Shown here one piece after another: positions 1 through 7,306 of a stretch of 13,621 nt of DNA. The first letter of the stretch is position 1. Every line of letters begins with the position of its first letter. Made by a program: the position numbers and the translations under genes. The notes beneath the pieces were generated by a model. The model did not search any database and was not told where the DNA came from. It worked only from the letters and a program-made list of their open reading frames with translations. The stretch is from Bacillota bacterium (lineage in GTDB: Bacteria; Bacillota; Clostridia; Christensenellales; CAG-138): assembly GCA_023409435.1 (NCBI GenBank), contig JAEYHP010000065.1, positions 1-13,621 of the forward strand. Reading direction: 5' to 3'.

Positions 1-1
1 T

Positions 2-556
2 CAGGATCCGTTCTCGTCGTTCAACATGTTCAATAAGATTGATACCGTGCTCCTTGACTGCATTAATATGCGCGGCGGGCGACGGCTCCCCCATGAAGAA
101 AAGGTGGAGTTGATGACGGAGGCGTGTTCCTTCGTCAACCTGAAATATGCGGAGCTCACCAACAAATACCCGTTCGAGCTTTCGGGCGGGCAGATGCAGC
201 GTCTGATGATCGCGCGTATCTTCCTGCTAAAGCCCAAGATATTGCTTGCTGATGAGCCTACCTCCATGATCGACGCCTGCTCGCGCGCGACCATACTCGA
301 CATGCTGCTGCAGCTGCGCAACGAAACCGGCATGACAATCATATTTATCACGCACGATATCGGGCTTGCTTACTACATTTCGGACAGCGTGTACATTATG
401 GAGCATGGCAAATTCGTGGAAAGCGGCACGGCGGATGAGGTGATCCTCAAGCCCAAGGCGGCCTATACCAAGCGCCTGATCAGCGACGTACCGAAGATAT
501 ACGAGGAGTGGGACCTCTCCACCGTATCCACGCAACATAGCGAACCGGAATGCTAA
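2..556 (+). CDS. ABC transporter ATP-binding protein, Opp/Dpp type, 5' end outside window (partial)
   Basis: This is the C-terminal 184 residues of a nucleotide-binding subunit. The frame is open from base 2, so the start and Walker A lie upstream of the window. Visible in order are the Q-loop (QDPFSSFN, at the very start), the signature LSGGQMQR, Walker B with the catalytic Glu (ILLADEP), a D-loop in SMIDA, and the H-loop ITHDIGLAYYISD. It would hydrolyse ATP at the inner face of the membrane to drive solute import. DppF/OppF-like ATPases with this SMIDA and GLAYY wording occur in oligosaccharide (cellobiose-type) importers as well as peptide importers. Two beta-glucosidase genes follow directly, so beta-linked oligosaccharides are the likelier cargo; that is inference. 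The permeases and binding protein would be upstream, out of view. The next gene starts 75 bases downstream with no terminator between, suggesting one operon. Confidence 0.93.
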   Translation, partial: QDPFSSFNMFNKIDTVLLDCINMRGGRRLPHEEKVELMTEACSFVNLKYAELTNKYPFELSGGQMQRLMIARIFLLKPKILLADEPTSMIDACSRATILDMLLQLRNETGMTIIFITHDIGLAYYISDSVYIMEHGKFVESGTADEVILKPKAAYTKRLISDVPKIYEEWDLSTVSTQHSEPEC

Positions 557-631
557 AAACACAACCGCGTTGATATGCGCGCTCTGCGATCATTGATAGA
601 ATGAATGCAACGCGTGAAAGAGGTGAACTGT

Positions 632-2902
632 ATGGAAATGAAGTATTTGGTGTCACAAATGACGCTCGAAGAAAAGGCCTCTCTCTGTTCGGGGCTGGAC
701 TTTTGGCACACCAAACCCGTGGAGCGGCTCAATGTTCCTTCCGTTATGGTAAGCGACGGCCCGCACGGCTTGCGAAAGCAATCCGAAGCCGCCGACCACC
801 TGGCGGTGAACGAAAGCATCAAGGCGGTCTGCTTCCCTGCCGGGTGCGCGACGGCGGCGTCATTCGACCGGGCGCTTCTGAATACGCTGGGTTCGGCCAT
901 AGGGGAGTCGTGCCAGGCGGAAAAGCTCGCCGTGGTGCTGGGGCCCGCGGTCAATATCAAGCGTTCGCCGCTGTGCGGGCGCAACTTTGAATATTTTTCG
1001 GAAGACCCGTATCTTGCAGGCGAGGTGGCGGCCGCGCACATCAAGGGCGTACAATCTAAAAACGTCGGCACCAGTCTCAAGCACTATGCCGCCAACAGCC
1101 AGGAGCACCGCAGAATGTCTTCTAGCTCCGAGGCGGATGAGCGCACGCTCAGGGAAATTTACCTGGCCGCTTTTGAAACGCCGGTAAGGGAGGCAAAGCC
1201 CTGGACGGTGATGTGCTCCTATAACAAAATCAACGGCACGTTCGCATCGGAAAACCGCCTGCTGATGACGGATATCCTGCGCGATGAATGGGGCTTCGAC
1301 GGATATGTCGTTACCGACTGGGGCGCTGTGGCGGACCGCGTAAAAGGGCTTGCGGCGGGCGTGGATCTTGAAATGCCCGCGTCCGGCGGCGTAAACGATA
1401 ATAAGATCGTGGAGGCCGTCCGCGCCGGGGAACTCGATGAAGCGTTGCTGGACCTGGCCGTGGAACGGATACTGGACGTGAATTACCGGTATCTTGACTT
1501 TGCAATGCCCGAAACCATATGGGATAAAGAGGCGCAGCATATTTTAAGCGCACGCCTGGCGGAAGAATGCATGGTGCTGCTGAAAAATGCGGGCGGTATT
1601 CTCCCGCTGCAGAAGGGCGACAATATCGCATTCATCGGCGAATTCGCACAAAAGCCGCGTTTTCAGGGCGGCGGCAGCTCGCACATCAACTGCTTCAAAA
1701 CGGCCAGCGCCATGGAGGCCGCGGCGGATATCCCCAATATCGCGTATGCGAAGGGCTTTGATATTGAGAAGGATGAGACCACGGATGCTCTTGTGGAAGA
1801 GGCGGTGCAGATCGCAAAAGGCGCCAATGTCGCGGTGGTGTTTGTCGGCCTTCCCGACGCCTATGAATCCGAAGGATACGACCGCACGCATATGCGCCTG
1901 CCGGACTGCCAGAACCGCTTGATTCAGGCCGTTGTCCGCGCCAACCCCAATACGGTGGTGGTGCTGCACAATGGTTCGCCGGTGGAAATGCCCTGGATAA
2001 ACGACGTCAGAGGCCTCCTTGAAGCCTACCTGGGCGGCCAGGCGGTGGGCGAAGCCGTGGTGCGCATACTCTTCGGTGAGGCGAATCCCTGCGGCAAGCT
2101 GCCTGAAACATTCCCGTTGAAGCTGGAGGATAACCCGTCCTACCTGTTCTACGGCGGGGAAAAGGATATTGCAGAATACCGGGAAGGCGTGTTCGTGGGG
2201 TACCGGTATTACGATAAAAAGAAAATTGATGTGCTCTTCCCGTTCGGGTTCGGCCTGTCCTACACCACGTTCGCGTACAGTAACCTCCGGGTGGATAAGG
2301 ACGAAATGGATGATACCGATACTCTCACGGTATCCGTGGACGTCATAAACACGGGCAGCGTATTTGGCAAGGAGATCATTGAGCTTTACGTTGCGGACAA
2401 AGTCAGCACGATGATCCGCCCCGAAAAGGAACTCAAAGGCTTTGAAAAGGTCGGTTTAATGCCAAAAGAGACCAAGACCGTCCAATTTACGCTCAATAAG
2501 CGCGCGTTTGCGTACTGGAACAAAGAACTGCACGATTGGCACGTGGAAACCGGGGAATTCGATATTCTTATAGGCAAATCCTCCCGGGATATCGTCCTCA
2601 AAAAGACGGTGACGGTCCGTTCCACCGTAAAGCTGCCCGTGCGCTACGACAGGAACAGTATATTCATGGATATCATGGGCGACCCGCGGGCGAAGTCAGC
2701 CCTAAAGCCGTTCCTGGACGGCATTGCGAACGCTTTGGCGCCGGAGGACGACGCCTCCGATACGGCCAAAGAGGCCATATCGATCGAAATGATGGAGGCC
2801 ATGCTGCAGTATATGCCGCTTCGGGCCGCGCTCAGCTTTGGCAATGACCAGGTTTCAGAGGAGCAGATCGAGCTGCTTTTAGATGAACTCAATTGGGCTT
2901 GA
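632..2902 (+). CDS. bglB: Beta-glucosidase, glycoside hydrolase family 3 (BglB-like)
   Basis: A 756-residue retaining glycosidase expected to remove terminal beta-linked glucose, or possibly another beta-sugar, from oligosaccharides. It has no signal peptide, so it acts in the cytoplasm on imported substrate. The (beta/alpha)8 domain (about 1-300) carries SDGPHG (41-46), KHYAANSQE (150-158) and the nucleophile Asp229 in VVTDWG. The second alpha/beta domain (about 310-510) carries QGGGSSH (345-351) and the probable acid/base Glu414 in ESEGYDR. A fibronectin-III-like domain follows at about 575-645, then an 80-residue C-terminal extension. No PA14 insert is seen. Size and layout match Clostridium thermocellum BglB-type enzymes. 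An in-frame ATG exists at 605, but 632 is chosen because AGAGGTGA sits 6-7 bases before it. Family 3 also includes xylosidases and glucosaminidases, so exact specificity is open. Confidence 0.95.
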   Translation: MEMKYLVSQMTLEEKASLCSGLDFWHTKPVERLNVPSVMVSDGPHGLRKQSEAADHLAVNESIKAVCFPAGCATAASFDRALLNTLGSAIGESCQAEKLAVVLGPAVNIKRSPLCGRNFEYFSEDPYLAGEVAAAHIKGVQSKNVGTSLKHYAANSQEHRRMSSSSEADERTLREIYLAAFETPVREAKPWTVMCSYNKINGTFASENRLLMTDILRDEWGFDGYVVTDWGAVADRVKGLAAGVDLEMPASGGVNDNKIVEAVRAGELDEALLDLAVERILDVNYRYLDFAMPETIWDKEAQHILSARLAEECMVLLKNAGGILPLQKGDNIAFIGEFAQKPRFQGGGSSHINCFKTASAMEAAADIPNIAYAKGFDIEKDETTDALVEEAVQIAKGANVAVVFVGLPDAYESEGYDRTHMRLPDCQNRLIQAVVRANPNTVVVLHNGSPVEMPWINDVRGLLEAYLGGQAVGEAVVRILFGEANPCGKLPETFPLKLEDNPSYLFYGGEKDIAEYREGVFVGYRYYDKKKIDVLFPFGFGLSYTTFAYSNLRVDKDEMDDTDTLTVSVDVINTGSVFGKEIIELYVADKVSTMIRPEKELKGFEKVGLMPKETKTVQFTLNKRAFAYWNKELHDWHVETGEFDILIGKSSRDIVLKKTVTVRSTVKLPVRYDRNSIFMDIMGDPRAKSALKPFLDGIANALAPEDDASDTAKEAISIEMMEAMLQYMPLRAALSFGNDQVSEEQIELLLDELNWA

Positions 2903-2930
2903 AAGCCGAAAATACTGTAGAGGTGACGAA

Positions 2931-4277
2931 ATGAGTTTTCCCAAAGGGTTTGTATGGGGCGCGGCCTGCGCTTCCTATCAGTGCGAAGGCGCGTGGAATT
3001 TGGACGGCAAGGGCCCGAGCATCTGGGACGATTTTTCCCATGAAACAGGCAAAGGTCATGTAAGCAATGACGATACGGGCGACGTCGCCTGTGATTTCTA
3101 CCACCGTTATGAGGAAGACATCGCGCTGATGGCGCAACTCGGCTTAAAGGTGTACCGCTTTTCGGTGAGCTGGCCGCGCATATTGCCCAACGGTAGAGGC
3201 GAGGTCAACGAGGCGGGTCTAGCTTTTTATGACCGCGTGATCGATACGTTATTGCACAACGGCATTGAGCCGTGGGTGACGCTCTATCATTGGGATCTTC
3301 CCAGCGCCCTGCAGAAAGAGGGCGGTTGGCTCAACCGGGCGACCGTGGACGCATTTGCGGCCTATGCTGCAATACTCGCAAAACGCTTTGACGGACGCGT
3401 GAAAACCTACATGACAATCAACGAACCGCAGTGCGTGGTCGGCCTGGGGTATGGCAACGGCGAGCATGCGCCGGGGCTGAAGTTTTCCAATGAAGAGCGG
3501 GCAATATGTATGCATCACGTGGTGCTCGCCCATGGCGTTGGGGCAAAGGCGCTAAGGGAAAACAGCACGTCTCCTGTTCAGATCGGCGTTGTTCCCTGCG
3601 GGCGGCTTTGCTATCCGCTTACGGATACGCCTGAAAACCGGGACGCCTCGTATCGCGCCTCGTTCCGGTTAACGGAGGAGGATTGGACGTTTACGTTCAA
3701 CGCCTACATGGACGCCGTCATGTTCCACAAATTCGATGATGATGCGCCTGCGTTTTTGAAAGAATTTGCGGCGTCTGTCCCGCAAAACGACTGGGACTTG
3801 GTGGAGAAGCCGGATTTCCTGGGTGTAAACGTCTACCAAGGCGCCGGTACGGATGAAAACGGCAGGATTGCCCGGCGGCCGGAAGGGTTTCCGCTGACCG
3901 CCACGAAATGGCCGGTGACGCCGGAGGTCATGCATTATGGCCCAATAAACTTATACAAACGCTACAATCTGCCCATATATATCACGGAAAACGGGCAGTC
4001 CTGCAACGACCGCGTATTCCTGGATGGAAAGGTACACGACCCGGAACGCATCGATTATCTGCGCCGGTACCTGCGGGAACTTAAAAAAGCCATAGCTGAA
4101 GGCGTGCCCGTGCTGGGGTATCTCCATTGGAGCTTTATGGATAACTTTGAATGGGCAAGCGGGTATGACGACCGGTTTGGGCTTGTGTATGCCGACTATG
4201 CGACCCAACAGCGTATTTTAAAGGATTCGGCGTACTTTTACGCCGACGTTATCCGGAGTAACGGCGAAACGCTCTAG
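2931..4277 (+). CDS. bglA: Beta-glucosidase, glycoside hydrolase family 1 (BglA-like)
   Basis: A 448-residue family 1 enzyme, the usual full length for a (beta/alpha)8 barrel of this family. Visible are the N-terminal FPKGFVWGAA, the sugar-binding Gln17 and Glu19 (YQCEG), His120 in YHWDLP, the acid/base Glu165 in TINEP, and the nucleophile Glu353 in ITENG. Glu407-Trp408 in NFEWASGYDDRFG is the pattern of enzymes acting on unphosphorylated glucosides; 6-phospho-beta-glucosidases usually differ here. This agrees with ABC rather than PTS import. There is no signal peptide, so it is cytoplasmic. An in-frame ATG at 2883 overlaps the previous gene, but 2931 is preferred because AGAGGTGA lies 4-5 bases before it and the protein then starts at the family's usual N-terminus. 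It follows the family 3 gene by 28 bases, so the two are almost certainly co-transcribed. The substrate could also include beta-galactosides or fucosides. Confidence 0.95.
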   Translation: MSFPKGFVWGAACASYQCEGAWNLDGKGPSIWDDFSHETGKGHVSNDDTGDVACDFYHRYEEDIALMAQLGLKVYRFSVSWPRILPNGRGEVNEAGLAFYDRVIDTLLHNGIEPWVTLYHWDLPSALQKEGGWLNRATVDAFAAYAAILAKRFDGRVKTYMTINEPQCVVGLGYGNGEHAPGLKFSNEERAICMHHVVLAHGVGAKALRENSTSPVQIGVVPCGRLCYPLTDTPENRDASYRASFRLTEEDWTFTFNAYMDAVMFHKFDDDAPAFLKEFAASVPQNDWDLVEKPDFLGVNVYQGAGTDENGRIARRPEGFPLTATKWPVTPEVMHYGPINLYKRYNLPIYITENGQSCNDRVFLDGKVHDPERIDYLRRYLRELKKAIAEGVPVLGYLHWSFMDNFEWASGYDDRFGLVYADYATQQRILKDSAYFYADVIRSNGETL

Positions 4278-4292
4278 CATGGACAGAGCCGG

Positions 4293-4327
4293 TATGCCCG
4301 CGCGCTCGGATCTTGCGCGCGGGCATA
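4293..4327 (+). terminator. Probable terminator hairpin closing the glucosidase operon
   Basis: A perfect 13-bp inverted repeat (TATGCCCGCGCGC and its complement) with a 9-base loop starts 16 bases after the family 1 stop codon. The sequence after it (TTTAAATGG) is only a weak T-tract, so termination may be incomplete. It separates the glucosidase genes from the repressor gene, which has its own promoter-like sequence. Confidence 0.7.
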
Positions 4328-4398
4328 TTTAAATGGCGAAATTTTTGGATTTTCCTTGGTTTTTAGGGAAATTTGTTCTGTCCGGCAAGAGCGCAAAA

Positions 4399-4407
4399 TG
4401 GTATACT
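4399..4407 (+). promoter_or_regulatory. Extended -10 promoter for the LacI-family regulator
   Basis: TGGTATACT is an extended -10 element (TG, one base, TATACT) 30 bases before the chosen start codon. No good -35 box is seen at 16-18 bases, which is common for extended -10 promoters. Transcription would begin near 4414 and give a short leader containing the ribosome binding site GGAGGGG (4425-4431). I saw no clear LacI-type operator palindrome overlapping it. Confidence 0.55.
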
Positions 4408-4437
4408 AGTGCTATATGCGGTGCGGAGGGGTGTTCT

Positions 4438-5448
4438 ATGGTTTCCATGAAGGATATTTCCCTGAGATGCGGCGTTTCTGTTGCCACAGTCAGCAAAGCC
4501 ATCAACGGGCACAGCGATATTGGGGAGCGTACGGCGGAGCATATCCGCAACGTGGCCAAGGAAATGGGCTACCTCCCCAATGCTGCCGCGCGCGCGCTCA
4601 AAACCAACCGCACCAACAACCTGGGCGTGCTGTTTATTGATAATATGCACAGCGGCCTCACGCACGAATATTTCTCCTCGATGCTGGACAGCTTCAAGGT
4701 GGAAGCCGAGCACAGGGGCTACGATATCACGTTCATCAGCAACAACCTGGGGCAGTACAACATGAGCTACCTCAAGCATTGCCGCTACCGCAAATGCGAC
4801 GGCGTGGTCATCGCCAACGTGGACTTTTACGACCCTGCCGTTATGGAGCTGGTGAAGAGCGAGATTCCCGTTGTCACCGTAGACTATGTGTTCAATGAGA
4901 AGACCGCGATACTCTCCAACAACGTGCAGTGCGTGAAGGACCTTGTTACCTACATTTATCAGCAGGGGCACCGGAGGATTGCGTTCATTCACGGTGAAGA
5001 CACCGCCGTGACGCAGAAACGCGTGGCCAGCTTTTACCGCACCTGCCAGGAGTTCGGACTTACGATACCGGAAGGATATATGCGCAGCGGGCTTTACCAC
5101 AACCCGACGTCAAGCGCAGAGGAAACGCGCGCTTTGCTTTCCCTTCCCGTACCTCCGACGTGTATCATGTATCCGGACGATTTCTCCTTTATCGGCGGCA
5201 GGAACGTCATTGAGGAAAAGGGCTTGCGTATCCCTGACGATATCAGCGTGGCGGGGTTTGACGGCATATACCTTTCCCAGGTAATACAACCGGCCTTGAC
5301 CACCGTCCGGCAGGATACCTTGAATTTGGGCCGCGAGGCGGCGCGCCGCCTGATAGCAACCATCGAAGAACCGCAATTGTCGCTTATCGAACAGGTCATG
5401 GTGGACGGGTACCTCATGCCCGGGCAATCGGTGCGGCAGCTGGTTTAA
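4438..5448 (+). CDS. LacI/GalR-family transcriptional regulator
   Basis: A 336-residue sugar-responsive DNA-binding protein. The N-terminal helix-turn-helix is at residues 4-23 (MKDISLRCGVSVATVSKAIN), followed by the hinge helix (GYLPNAAARALKT, about 44-56). The periplasmic-binding-protein-like effector domain covers the rest, with the family's late motifs RIPDDISVAGFD and TTVRQD. It probably binds DNA as a dimer near the beta-glucosidase operon and is released by a sugar ligand; target and ligand are inferred from position only. The frame is open further upstream (ATG at 4333), but 4438 is chosen because GGAGGGG lies 6 bases before it, the extended -10 lies between the two, and the protein then starts where LacI proteins normally do. 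The downstream DUF1349 gene follows after 34 bases and is probably co-transcribed. Confidence 0.93.
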   Translation: MVSMKDISLRCGVSVATVSKAINGHSDIGERTAEHIRNVAKEMGYLPNAAARALKTNRTNNLGVLFIDNMHSGLTHEYFSSMLDSFKVEAEHRGYDITFISNNLGQYNMSYLKHCRYRKCDGVVIANVDFYDPAVMELVKSEIPVVTVDYVFNEKTAILSNNVQCVKDLVTYIYQQGHRRIAFIHGEDTAVTQKRVASFYRTCQEFGLTIPEGYMRSGLYHNPTSSAEETRALLSLPVPPTCIMYPDDFSFIGGRNVIEEKGLRIPDDISVAGFDGIYLSQVIQPALTTVRQDTLNLGREAARRLIATIEEPQLSLIEQVMVDGYLMPGQSVRQLV

Positions 5449-5482
5449 CGCCATACTATATACCGGACCAAGGGGGAGACAG

Positions 5483-6061
5483 ATGGATCTCAGCGGTTTT
5501 GCATGGAAAAATGAAACGCAGTTTTGTGAGATTGAAAACGGGATACAGATTTATGCCCCTGCCGAAACGGATTATTTCGTGAACCCGGCGGACGGCGCAA
5601 TCAAGGCAAACGCGCCGTTTTTCTACCGGGAGGTGGAAGGGGATTTTGTTTTCAGGGCGAATGTCAGCCACGGCTTTTCTTCCACCTATGACGCGTGCGT
5701 ACTGCTTGCGCTGGACCATGATACGCTCTGGGCGAAGGCCTGTTTTGAGTATACGGATTTTCAAACGCACGCCGTGGTGACGGTCATGACCGATGGTCGG
5801 TCCGATGACGCGAACGGCGCGAACATAGACGGAAACGAAGTCTGGCTCCAGCTTGCCCGCAAGGGTGATCTCTTTGCCGTTCACTATTCTTTCAACGGCA
5901 GGGAATTTATCATGGCCCGGATCTGCTCCCTTTCCATGGGGCGGCGCATAAAGGTCGGGTTGGTCGCACAATCCCCCGTTGGCAGCGGCGGCGAACGCAA
6001 GTTTCTGCATGTCTTGCTGGAACAAAGGACCTTAGCGGATATCCGGAGCGGGAATGCGTAA
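5483..6061 (+). CDS. DUF1349 family protein (concanavalin A-like fold)
   Basis: A 192-residue soluble protein without signal peptide, matching by eye the DUF1349 family, a beta-sandwich related to the C-terminal domain of some beta-xylosidases. Typical features are the early DYFVNPADG (30-38), the strand FYREVEGDFVFRANV (47-61) and the diagnostic core WLQLARKGDLFAVHYSFNGR (121-140). The biochemical role of stand-alone members is not established. Carbohydrate binding is plausible because the gene closes a beta-glucoside locus directly behind its regulator. AGGGGGAG (5471-5478) gives a strong ribosome binding site. A terminator follows 69 bases after the stop. Confidence 0.82.
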   Translation: MDLSGFAWKNETQFCEIENGIQIYAPAETDYFVNPADGAIKANAPFFYREVEGDFVFRANVSHGFSSTYDACVLLALDHDTLWAKACFEYTDFQTHAVVTVMTDGRSDDANGANIDGNEVWLQLARKGDLFAVHYSFNGREFIMARICSLSMGRRIKVGLVAQSPVGSGGERKFLHVLLEQRTLADIRSGNA

Positions 6062-6130
6062 CCGTATCGCAAACGACTCCATTATTTAATGAAAGCACAG
6101 CAAATAGTAATTGCATGCGATAGAATAAGC

Positions 6131-6169
6131 ATTGCCCCGGCCAATATGGCCGGGGCAATTTGTTGTTTG
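6131..6169 (+). terminator. Rho-independent terminator after the DUF1349 gene
   Basis: A perfect 12-bp GC-rich stem (ATTGCCCCGGCC and its complement) with the loop AATAT is followed by TTGTTGTTT, a classical intrinsic terminator for the rightward transcript. It lies between two convergent genes. The leftward strand has a poorer T-tract, so its use by the VOC gene is less certain. Confidence 0.9.
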
Positions 6170-6193
6170 AAGTAATTTGAGAAGTATTAGCCT

Positions 6194-6592
6194 TTACTGG
6201 CCCTTTTGCGCGAACTCGACCTTTTCGCCGTTCACGCCAAATACAATGAACCAGCGCAGGTTGTGGGGCGGCCAATAGGACGAGGTATTCACGCCGTCCT
6301 CCATAAACCGCATTCCCATCGCCTTACACTGGGCATAGGCGGCGTCCACATCGCTCACCTCAATGGCGATATGGTCAAATGCGCCGGGTTTGCCCGCAGT
6401 CTCAAGCCGTTCAAAGACTTCCACCTTTAAATTGCTCAATAAAATATGTACCACCCGGATGGGACGGCCTTCGTCCGCATCCTCTTTCTCCATGACCACT
6501 TGGCCGCCTAAAGATTCATAGAACCTGATCGTGCCATCCATGTCTGTGGTGGGAAGGCCGATGTGGTGGAAACCTGTTAAAAGCTCTTTCAT
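6194..6592 (-). CDS. VOC family protein (glyoxalase/dioxygenase superfamily)
   Basis: A 132-residue single-unit protein with two beta-alpha-beta-beta-beta modules of the vicinal oxygen chelate superfamily. It opens with FHHIGLPTTDMDGTIRFYES and has the second-module signature FDHIAIEVSDVDAAYA. Candidate metal ligands are His9 or His10, Glu58 (KVEVFE), His74 and Glu126 (KVEFAQ), the usual two-His two-Glu layout. Members include lactoylglutathione lyase-like enzymes, methylmalonyl-CoA epimerases, dioxygenases and resistance proteins, and I cannot tell which this is. On its own strand AAAAGGAG lies 7 bases before the ATG, so the start is secure. It faces the sugar locus convergently and is probably not functionally tied to it. 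Confidence 0.88.
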   Translation of the reverse strand: MKELLTGFHHIGLPTTDMDGTIRFYESLGGQVVMEKEDADEGRPIRVVHILLSNLKVEVFERLETAGKPGAFDHIAIEVSDVDAAYAQCKAMGMRFMEDGVNTSSYWPPHNLRWFIVFGVNGEKVEFAQKGQ

Positions 6593-6622
6593 GCGGGGCT
6601 CCTTTTCTTATTTATCTTCATT

Positions 6623-6708
6623 AGAGACCGTCGTCTCTCAAATCGGTCAGCGTTCGGGGGGATATCCACTCAAGAGCCTTACGGCTTGGCGATAGGAGAG
6701 TCCCCAAC
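6623..6708 (-). promoter_or_regulatory. Possible structured leader upstream of the VOC gene
   Basis: The 278-base gap between the VOC gene and the next gene contains nested inverted repeats. Near the VOC gene, AGAGAC (6623-6628) pairs with GTCTCT (6633-6638). Further out, GTT (6652-6654) can pair with AAC (6706-6708), GGGG (6658-6661) with CCCC (6702-6705), and ACTC (6668-6671) with GAGT (6698-6701), enclosing an AGCC/GGCT hairpin. Read on the minus strand the inner loop is GTAA, a GNRA tetraloop, which favours a transcript running into the VOC gene. It matches no riboswitch class I know, and a chance fold is possible. The rest of the gap (about 6709-6855) shows only a short ATATG-CAAA-CATAT repeat at 6819-6832, of unknown meaning. 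Confidence 0.25.
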
Positions 6709-6870
6709 CATTGTAGTAATTTGCGGCCTTTGATGCAACCAGTTTATTCTGATAATCATTCTATCTCGCGCCAATACGACCGTTTGTTCTTGTGCCGAAA
6801 GAGTAAATGTGCTACGTTATATGCAAACATATGTTCTTAATATCTCATATTTAAAACGGAGGGGTTGGCA

Positions 6871-7242
6871 ATGGAGTATGAAAGGAGCCTGCGGGCAATG
6901 GCGGGCAATGGCGGGGAGGAAGGGCTCCGCGCGGCGGAACAGGCGTTTTTAGATGATCACGACGGGGACAAAGAGCTGGAGCAGGCCCACTGGATGCTGC
7001 TGCAACTGTCCAAAGAGCATGGGATACCGGTTGCGGCGGTGCGCAACGCGCTGCTGCAGACGCATATCAGGCTGGAAGCGCGGCGCATTGCGGAGGACGC
7101 GGAGCGGCTAGAAGAGCTTGTAGCCTATGTGACGCGTAGCGATATCCCGCCCGACGAAACGGACTACCTTGGCATGAGCGCGGAGGAATTCCGCGCCTGT
7201 GAACGAAAGATGCTGGAGGCTAGCAGGAACCGCCTTGATTGA
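6871..7242 (+). CDS. Small acidic alpha-helical protein of unknown function
   Basis: A 123-residue protein I do not recognise. It is rich in Ala, Glu, Leu and Arg, with long predicted helices (EEGLRAAEQAFLDDH, the LEQAHWMLLQLSKEH stretch, then LEARRIAEDAERLEELVAYV), and has no signal peptide or membrane segment. A TTG start at 6865 is possible, but the ATG at 6871 lies 6 bases after GGAGGGG (6858-6864) and is preferred. The gene ends 64 bases before the peptidoglycan-binding toxin-like gene with no terminator between, so the two are probably co-transcribed. An adaptor or chaperone role for that protein is possible but purely positional. The 5' end carries an exact 10-base tandem duplication (6891-6910). 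Confidence 0.75.
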   Translation: MEYERSLRAMAGNGGEEGLRAAEQAFLDDHDGDKELEQAHWMLLQLSKEHGIPVAAVRNALLQTHIRLEARRIAEDAERLEELVAYVTRSDIPPDETDYLGMSAEEFRACERKMLEASRNRLD

Positions 7243-7306
7243 AAAAAAGAACAAATTATGAAAAGTACCGGCAAAGCGTAAAGCCTATTGAAAGTAGAGG
7301 GGTAAA

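Noticed and set aside
570..602. Possible promoter before the family 3 gene (TTGATA and TAGAAT)
   Set aside because: The two boxes are 21 bases apart, too far for a normal promoter, and the gene probably continues the upstream ABC operon.
860..1540. A 226-residue minus-strand frame inside the family 3 glucosidase
   Set aside because: Antisense to a well-conserved enzyme region, with no family features or ribosome binding site of its own.
4340..4375. AT-rich stretch with TTTCC and GGAAA before the regulator, considered as an operator
   Set aside because: The symmetry is short and interrupted, with no central CG typical of LacI-family operators.
4363..5100. A 245-residue open frame on the minus strand inside the LacI-type gene
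   Set aside because: It is fully antisense to a clear LacI-family protein, has no recognisable domain, and is an effect of GC-rich codon usage.
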